Both the position numbers and the translations under genes were made by a program. Below are positions 60,103 to 64,000 of a DNA stretch of 64,000 bases, in pieces. This DNA is from Paenibacillus bouchesdurhonensis (GTDB lineage Bacteria; Bacillota; Bacilli; Paenibacillales; Paenibacillaceae). The DNA lies in the NCBI RefSeq assembly GCF_900155685.1, contig NZ_LT732548.1, forward strand, positions 1,018,134 through 1,082,133, read 5' to 3'. The stretch's first letter is position 1; each line of letters starts with the position of its first letter. Below the pieces are notes generated by a model. That model was given only the letters and a program-made list of their open reading frames with translations. It was not told the DNA's origin and did no database searches.

Positions 60103-60669
60103 ATGAGTGTGAATCTTAGAAATAAGCTCGGCAAGGGTGTTTCGCCAAAGCAATTTATGGGTGGGATGCAGCGAAATAAAGAAGCGTTTCAATCTGGATA
60201 TGATGATTTCAAGTGGGTGAACGAGGAAGACAGAGAATTTTTTGAGAGCTTGAAATATCGGGATGATTTGCGGGTATTGATACTGGCTGCGGATTGGTGT
60301 GGCGATGTAATACGCAGTGTTCCTGTTGTTCTCCGGGCGCTTGAGACAGCGGGCATCGAGACGGAAATCCTCATTGTGGAGGAACATCAGGATGTGATGG
60401 ATCACTTCTTAACGATGGGCGGCCGTGCCGTTCCGATCGTTATCGTAGCAGATACGGGAGGACATGTGCTTGGTCATTGGGGGCCGCGTCCAGCCGATGT
60501 ACAGGAGATCATGATCCGATTCAAACAGGAGAACCCGGATCGCGAAGCTGCGGACTATAATGAGAAGATTGCTGTGATCCGTAAGCAAATGGCTGAGAAA
60601 TATGATGAAGGAGCAGGAGTTAACGGCAAGGTCGTATCCGAACTGCGCGAGTTACTCTCAAAATTTTAA
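60103..60669 (+). CDS. Thioredoxin-like protein with WCGD instead of WCxxC
   Basis: A 188-residue thioredoxin-fold protein. The active-site region reads ILAADWCGDVIRSVP: the first Cys is kept and the second Cys of CxxC is replaced. The cis-Pro loop is GGRAVPIVIVAD. It therefore cannot act as an ordinary dithiol oxidoreductase; a monothiol or structural role is more likely. It starts one base after the dedA stop and is followed directly by a glyoxalase-II-like gene, so the three are probably one operon. Confidence 0.82.
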   Translation: MSVNLRNKLGKGVSPKQFMGGMQRNKEAFQSGYDDFKWVNEEDREFFESLKYRDDLRVLILAADWCGDVIRSVPVVLRALETAGIETEILIVEEHQDVMDHFLTMGGRAVPIVIVADTGGHVLGHWGPRPADVQEIMIRFKQENPDREAADYNEKIAVIRKQMAEKYDEGAGVNGKVVSELRELLSKF

Positions 60670-60670
60670 C

Positions 60671-61297
60671 ATGCTGAACATCGAGACATTTTCATTAGGA
60701 CCACTACAGACAAATGCTTATTTAATTCGTGGGGAAGACGAGGGCAAGGCCATTATCATCGATCCAGGCATGAACCCGGCGCCCTTGATCCGTAGAATCG
60801 AAGGACTTGAAATCGAAGCTATTCTGCTGACGCATGCCCACTTTGATCATATCGGGGGAGTCGAGGACATTCGTCGGTTAAAGAAGTGCCCGGTATATTT
60901 GCATTCGCTTGAAAGCGGTTGGCTGACGACGCCTGCGCTTAACGGGTCGCTCCGCTGGGCGGAGGTATCACCACCGATTCAGAGTGAGCCGGCGGAGTAC
61001 GAGTTGGCTGAAGGACAGAAGCTGAAATTGATTGGTCATGAGTTTACTGTATACCACACTCCGGGCCATTCCCCAGGCAGCGTTAGCTTCCTCTGCGGCA
61101 ATGATCTCTTTTCAGGAGACGTATTGTTTCGCATGAGCGTGGGACGCTCGGATTTGCCGGGCGGCCGCGAGGCTGATTTGTATAATTCCATTCGCGGTAA
61201 GCTGTATCGTTTGTCGGATGAAGTTATCGTATATCCAGGTCATGGGCCAAAAACGACGATTGGATTCGAAAAAGCCAATAATCCGTACGTTTCCTGA
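60671..61297 (+). CDS. MBL-fold hydrolase, glyoxalase II-like (YqgX-like)
   Basis: A 208-residue MBL-fold hydrolase: LTHAHFDHIGG supplies the metal ligands, then YHTPGHSPGSVSF, FSGDVLFRMSVGRSDLPGG and YPGHGPKTTIGFEKANNP, the last being typical of the YqgX group of glyoxalase-II-like enzymes that may act on bacillithiol or glutathione thioesters. Its ATG lies one base after the stop of the thioredoxin-like gene, so translation is probably coupled; no good ribosome binding site is visible. Confidence 0.88.
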   Translation: MLNIETFSLGPLQTNAYLIRGEDEGKAIIIDPGMNPAPLIRRIEGLEIEAILLTHAHFDHIGGVEDIRRLKKCPVYLHSLESGWLTTPALNGSLRWAEVSPPIQSEPAEYELAEGQKLKLIGHEFTVYHTPGHSPGSVSFLCGNDLFSGDVLFRMSVGRSDLPGGREADLYNSIRGKLYRLSDEVIVYPGHGPKTTIGFEKANNPYVS

Positions 61298-61346
61298 GCG
61301 GGAAATGCGATTTAGTGAGAATTTGCTACAAAAAGTGCAAAAATAC

Positions 61347-61448
61347 TAGACAAAACTACATTCCTTTGCTAGGATGTATATTAATTAAATGTTTGTAACC
61401 TTTGCGAAGCACGCAAGCTGTGGAATAATCCCGGTTTGCGTTCTTTTT
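61347..61448 (+). promoter_or_regulatory. Promoter and early terminator before the 65-residue ORF
   Basis: TAGACA (61347), 17 bases, TAGGAT form a promoter; about 25 bases after the predicted start ACGCAA (61408-61413) and TTGCGT bracket a 19-base loop, followed by TTTTTTT. The leader could be an attenuator or a short RNA of about 65 bases. Confidence 0.35.
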
Positions 61449-61525
61449 TTGTCTATTTTTTGGTATTTGCGGAATAATTGCAGGAAGACGGGCAAGCCGG
61501 CAGGAATCAGGAAGGAGAGGGCAAG

Positions 61526-61723
61526 TTGAAGCGCAATGTATCCACGGTTACGGACAAAGGTTATGGTTACTTACAGAGAGAGAATAAAGAAGGTATGACG
61601 ATTGCAGAAGCCTCCACATGCGGAATTTCCTCTGCGTGGCGCCAGGTTGCTATCGCTTCCGGCACCATAATGCAGCCATGGCATCATAAGTTGACGCAAA
61701 TACGCAAAGAACTATATAAATAA
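61526..61723 (+). CDS. 65-residue ORF of unknown function, TTG start
   Basis: A small frame starting TTG, supported by AAGGAGAGG seven bases ahead. The protein is polar at first (KRNVSTVTDKGYGYLQRENK) and then holds TIAEASTCGISSAWRQVAI; there is no membrane segment and no recognised family. A terminator with AGAGCTGAA/TTCAGCTCT stem (61735-61774) follows. Whether it is translated is uncertain. Confidence 0.45.
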   Translation: MKRNVSTVTDKGYGYLQRENKEGMTIAEASTCGISSAWRQVAIASGTIMQPWHHKLTQIRKELYK

Positions 61724-61734
61724 GTGTGCTCGGA

Positions 61735-61783
61735 AGAGCTGAAAGAGTGATGTTGCATCCCCTCCTTCAGCTCTATTTCTTTT
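61735..61783 (+). terminator. Terminator before the sigY operon
   Basis: AGAGCTGAA (61735-61743) and TTCAGCTCT (61766-61774), then ATTTCTTTT. Confidence 0.75.
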
Positions 61784-61808
61784 GGATATATTTTTTTGAA
61801 GCCGCCGT

Positions 61809-61834
61809 TGAACGATTCGCGTTACCTGAACGTA
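61809..61834 (+). promoter_or_regulatory. Probable autoregulated SigY promoter
   Basis: TGAACG (61809-61814), 16 bases, CGTA (61831-61834). The B. subtilis SigY promoter is of the type TGAACG then CGTC, and the spacing equals that of the ECF-type site at 7304. It lies 34 bases before sigY. Confidence 0.65.
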
Positions 61835-61867
61835 TTATAGATGCTATGGACAAGAAGGGGTGACACG

Positions 61868-62398
61868 ATGCCGCAGGAGAGGGAATGGATCAAACAAGCG
61901 AAACAAGGCGATGCCACCGCTCTCGCTTCACTAATACAACATCATTATTCTTATGTGTACAAATACTTGGTGAAGGTGACCATGGAGCCCAAGATGGCCG
62001 AGGATTTGACCCAGGATACCATGCTTAAATGTATAGAAAATATTCAAAGATACGATGGAACGTCCGCTTTCTCTTCTTGGTTAATGACGATTGGGACACG
62101 ATTGTTCATCGATGTGACCCGTCGCCGGAAAAGAGAAAGGCAATGGCTAGAGCAGGATGGAGGCGCTGAACGGCTAAAATGGCATTTCGAAGCCAATCAG
62201 GAGGAATGGAGCGATTTGCTTGAGCTGCTGTCCAGGCTGTCTCCTGAGCATCGGATAGCGGTCCTGCTGAAGCATTATTACGGGTACAGCTACGATGAAA
62301 TCGGAGATATGCTGAATATTCCGGCAGGTACGGTCAAATCTCGAGTTGCTTATGGACTACGCGAATTGCGAAAGGAGTTGAATCCACATGAATCATAA
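61868..62398 (+). CDS. sigY: ECF sigma factor SigY
   Basis: A 176-residue ECF sigma factor: region 2 with DATALASLIQHHYSYVYKYL, AEDLTQDTMLKCIENI and TRLFIDVTRRRKRER; region 4 with LSPEHRIAVLLKHYYGYSYD and PAGTVKSRVAYGLRELRKEL. The four genes after it match yxlC, yxlD, yxlE and yxlF in size, order and overlaps, which makes SigY the best name. The SigY operon of B. subtilis is autoregulated and its products are linked to maintenance of SigY-dependent functions under starvation. The ATG at 61868 has AAGGGGTG in front. Confidence 0.9.
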   Translation: MPQEREWIKQAKQGDATALASLIQHHYSYVYKYLVKVTMEPKMAEDLTQDTMLKCIENIQRYDGTSAFSSWLMTIGTRLFIDVTRRRKRERQWLEQDGGAERLKWHFEANQEEWSDLLELLSRLSPEHRIAVLLKHYYGYSYDEIGDMLNIPAGTVKSRVAYGLRELRKELNPHES

Positions 62399-62723
62399 CG
62401 GACAAGACAAGGAGTTAGAGGACGAGCTTATTCGAGATCTACTGAAGGATTTACAAAGCTTGGATCGGGTCGTTCCGGAGAAGAACGGGCCTTCAGTGGA
62501 ATCATGGGAACTGATCGTAAAAGAGCGCTGGCGGATGACGGCTTGGCTGAGAAAATGGGAAGTCATGCTGTTCTGTTTGATTGCCCTGTTAATGATTAGT
62601 GGCGGTTTTCTGTTCCTGTTAACGATTCCGGTAGTTTACGCTTTATTGCAAGGGCTTGGAGCTATCGCGGCGGTAGCGGTGATCATCGCGCTACGTCCAG
62701 CCCGGGGGGAGAGAGCAGAATGA
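62388..62723 (+). CDS. yxlC: YxlC-like protein, probable SigY anti-sigma factor
   Basis: A 111-residue protein overlapping sigY by 11 bases. About 60 soluble, charged residues (DELIRDLLKDLQSLDRVVPE) are followed by two membrane helices (WEVMLFCLIALLMISGGFLF and TIPVVYALLQGLGAIAAVAV), a layout fitting an anti-sigma factor. In B. subtilis YxlC together with the rest of the operon holds SigY in check. Confidence 0.8.
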   Translation: MNHNGQDKELEDELIRDLLKDLQSLDRVVPEKNGPSVESWELIVKERWRMTAWLRKWEVMLFCLIALLMISGGFLFLLTIPVVYALLQGLGAIAAVAVIIALRPARGERAE

Positions 62724-62965
62724 ATATGCCGCAGATGATTCATACAGAGCCGCTTCCGCCATGGTGGGTGTTCATTCTAGTTGCATTGCTGTTGCTCGTT
62801 CAAGGTACGTGGATGTTTATAGATGCCCGCAAGCGGGGGAGAAGGGCCTGGTTCTGGGGATTATGGGGAGTGATTAATTGCCCCACCTCATTAATTGTAT
62901 ATTTGCTTGTCGTCGTATGGGCTGATTATCGAAAAGAGAAGAAAAGAATAGGGGGAAGAAAATGA
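62720..62965 (+). CDS. yxlD: YxlD-like small membrane protein
   Basis: An 81-residue protein overlapping yxlC by four bases (ATGA). Two membrane segments, WWVFILVALLLLVQGTWMFI and FWGLWGVINCPTSLIVYLLV, flank the basic loop DARKRGRRAW. In B. subtilis YxlD assists YxlC in inhibiting SigY. Confidence 0.75.
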   Translation: MNMPQMIHTEPLPPWWVFILVALLLLVQGTWMFIDARKRGRRAWFWGLWGVINCPTSLIVYLLVVVWADYRKEKKRIGGRK

Positions 62966-63150
62966 ATATTAATTGGGGATTGCTCGCGCCCGTTATAGTA
63001 TTGCAGTTTTTGCTTATGATTACGGCCCTCATTTCGCTGGCACGGACGGAATCGGTAAGGGGAGCGAAGTGGATTTGGGTTTTGATTATTATTTTCGGAA
63101 ACATGGCCGGGAGCATTGTTTATTTCATAATCGGAAGGAAAGAGGCCTAA
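62962..63150 (+). CDS. yxlE: YxlE-like protein (PLDc_N domain)
   Basis: A 62-residue protein overlapping yxlD by four bases. Two membrane helices and the loop LARTESVRGAKWIWVLIIIF with the ending GSIVYFIIGRKEA match the PLDc N-terminal (phospholipase-D nuclease N) domain, which is the make-up of YxlE. Confidence 0.8.
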   Translation: MNINWGLLAPVIVLQFLLMITALISLARTESVRGAKWIWVLIIIFGNMAGSIVYFIIGRKEA

Positions 63151-63151
63151 A

Positions 63152-64000
63152 ATGTCATTTCTTCTTGTGGATCAATTGACTAAGCGTTTTGGCACTCGTA
63201 CTCCGGTCAAAGGAATTTCCTTCGAGTTGGAGCTAGGAAGCTGCACCGCGCTGCTCGGGCCAAACGGAGCGGGAAAGACGACAACGATGCGGATGATTGC
63301 CGGTTTGCTCGCTCCCTCCGCGGGACGGATTTCCGTGCAGGGACGACAGCATTCCGACGGGGAATACCGCTCGCTGATCGGATATTTGCCGCAGCATCCT
63401 GCGTTTTACGGCTGGATGACTGGCGAGGAATTTGTGATATATGCCGCATGTCTAAGCGGTATGAGACGTAAAGAAGCCCGAAAACAGACGCATTCTGTGC
63501 TGGAGCGGGTTGGCTTGGCGGAAGCGGCAAAGCGGCGGATCGCGGGATATTCCGGAGGGATGAAGCAGCGGCTTGGCTTGGCGCAGGCGCTGGTTCATCG
63601 GCCGCAGTTGCTGCTGCTCGACGAACCGGTATCAGCGCTCGATCCAATCGGGCGGCGTGAGGTTATGAATTTAATGCAGTCGCTCCGGGCGGAGACGACA
63701 ATTTTGTTTTCGACGCATGTGCTGCCTGATGCGGAGGAAGTCTGTGATCGGATTATGATGATGCGGGACGGAGAGATTGTAGAAAATGGAGAACTGCAGG
63801 TGCTTGCCGACAAATACCGTCTTCCGCTGCTGACTATTCAAGTGGAAAGACAGGGCGAAGCGAAAGATTGGCTGCAATCGCTACAGAGCCGACCGTATAT
63901 TCAAGAGATGCAGATTCAAGGCAGTACTGCTCTGCTGACTGTCCATGATATGACAGAAGCGAGACGGCTGATCTTGGAGGAGGTCTCATCACGAGGTATT
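63152..64000 (+). CDS. yxlF: ABC transporter ATPase YxlF (3' end outside window)
   Basis: At least 283 residues of an ABC ATPase, open at the window end; B. subtilis YxlF has 295. Walker A LGPNGAGKTT, Q-loop YLPQHP, signature YSGGMKQRLGLAQ, Walker B LLLLDEPVSALD and switch FSTHV are all present. It should power the permease YxlG, expected just beyond the window. It follows yxlE by one base. Confidence 0.92.
   Translation, partial: MSFLLVDQLTKRFGTRTPVKGISFELELGSCTALLGPNGAGKTTTMRMIAGLLAPSAGRISVQGRQHSDGEYRSLIGYLPQHPAFYGWMTGEEFVIYAACLSGMRRKEARKQTHSVLERVGLAEAAKRRIAGYSGGMKQRLGLAQALVHRPQLLLLDEPVSALDPIGRREVMNLMQSLRAETTILFSTHVLPDAEEVCDRIMMMRDGEIVENGELQVLADKYRLPLLTIQVERQGEAKDWLQSLQSRPYIQEMQIQGSTALLTVHDMTEARRLILEEVSSRGI

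Noticed and set aside
61410..61448. Hairpin with T-run as a riboswitch expression platform
   Set aside because: The leader before it is only about 25-30 bases, too short for a known aptamer; kept as possible attenuator or small RNA.

Overview
The window is a stretch of Firmicute chromosome that looks like Paenibacillus or a close relative (inference). It shows strong GGAGG-type ribosome binding sites, frequent TTG/GTG starts, sporulation-related YyaC, and gene sets known from Bacillus (ythAB, ytxG/ytxH, sigY-yxlCDEF, an Rsb/SigB module). No rRNA, tRNA, CRISPR array, transposase or phage gene was seen.

Layout. 1-4100: a TetR regulator divergent from an MMPL/RND exporter, then a metallo-beta-lactamase-fold hydrolase and a second TetR regulator behind a promoter with a two-copy operator. 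4100-5040: a solitary PemK/MazF-type toxin gene, followed on the same strand by two related hairpin units whose stems covary, one with a near-perfect promoter and a terminator. 5300-7210: yqkE, peptide deformylase, AEC-family transporter. 7300-13620: a tightly overlapping operon of two ABC ATPases, three membrane proteins and an ECF sigma factor, with an ECF-type promoter in front. 13960-20920: homocysteine synthase, a P1B4 ATPase resembling the iron exporter PfeT behind Fur/PerR-like boxes, thioredoxin reductase, a secreted transglutaminase-like protein. 21060-22920: an amino-acid permease under a lysine riboswitch, so probably a lysine importer. 22960-31110: CvfC-like protein, a YthAB bd-type oxidase with a 33-residue third subunit, an MBL hydrolase, an ABC-F protein, a manganese-type CDF exporter. 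31385-33905: a stand-alone acetolactate synthase large subunit, then a DUF2249 operon behind an FNR-type site.

34090-50000 is dominated by stress signalling. RsbY (receiver-PP2C), RsbK (hybrid kinase), RsbM (CheR-type methyltransferase), a second hybrid kinase, RsbV, RsbW and SigB lie on one strand without interruption. Sequences of the form GTTT-N14-GGGTAA lie in front of nearby ytxG and yflT homologues, with a weaker version at ytxH, so a regulator and part of its regulon seem to be clustered. The proposed flow is: kinase RsbK, tuned by RsbM, phosphorylates RsbY; RsbY dephosphorylates RsbV; RsbV captures RsbW; SigB is released.

50000-61730 holds housekeeping and poorly known genes: L-asparaginase-like protein, pirin, DUF1128, YyaC, a hydrolase, two methyltransferase/DUF genes, a large O-antigen-ligase-like protein with a Gln/His-rich insert, DedA, a thioredoxin-like protein and a glyoxalase-II-like hydrolase. 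61800-64000 is a sigY-yxlCDEF operon with a probable autoregulated ECF promoter, cut by the window end.
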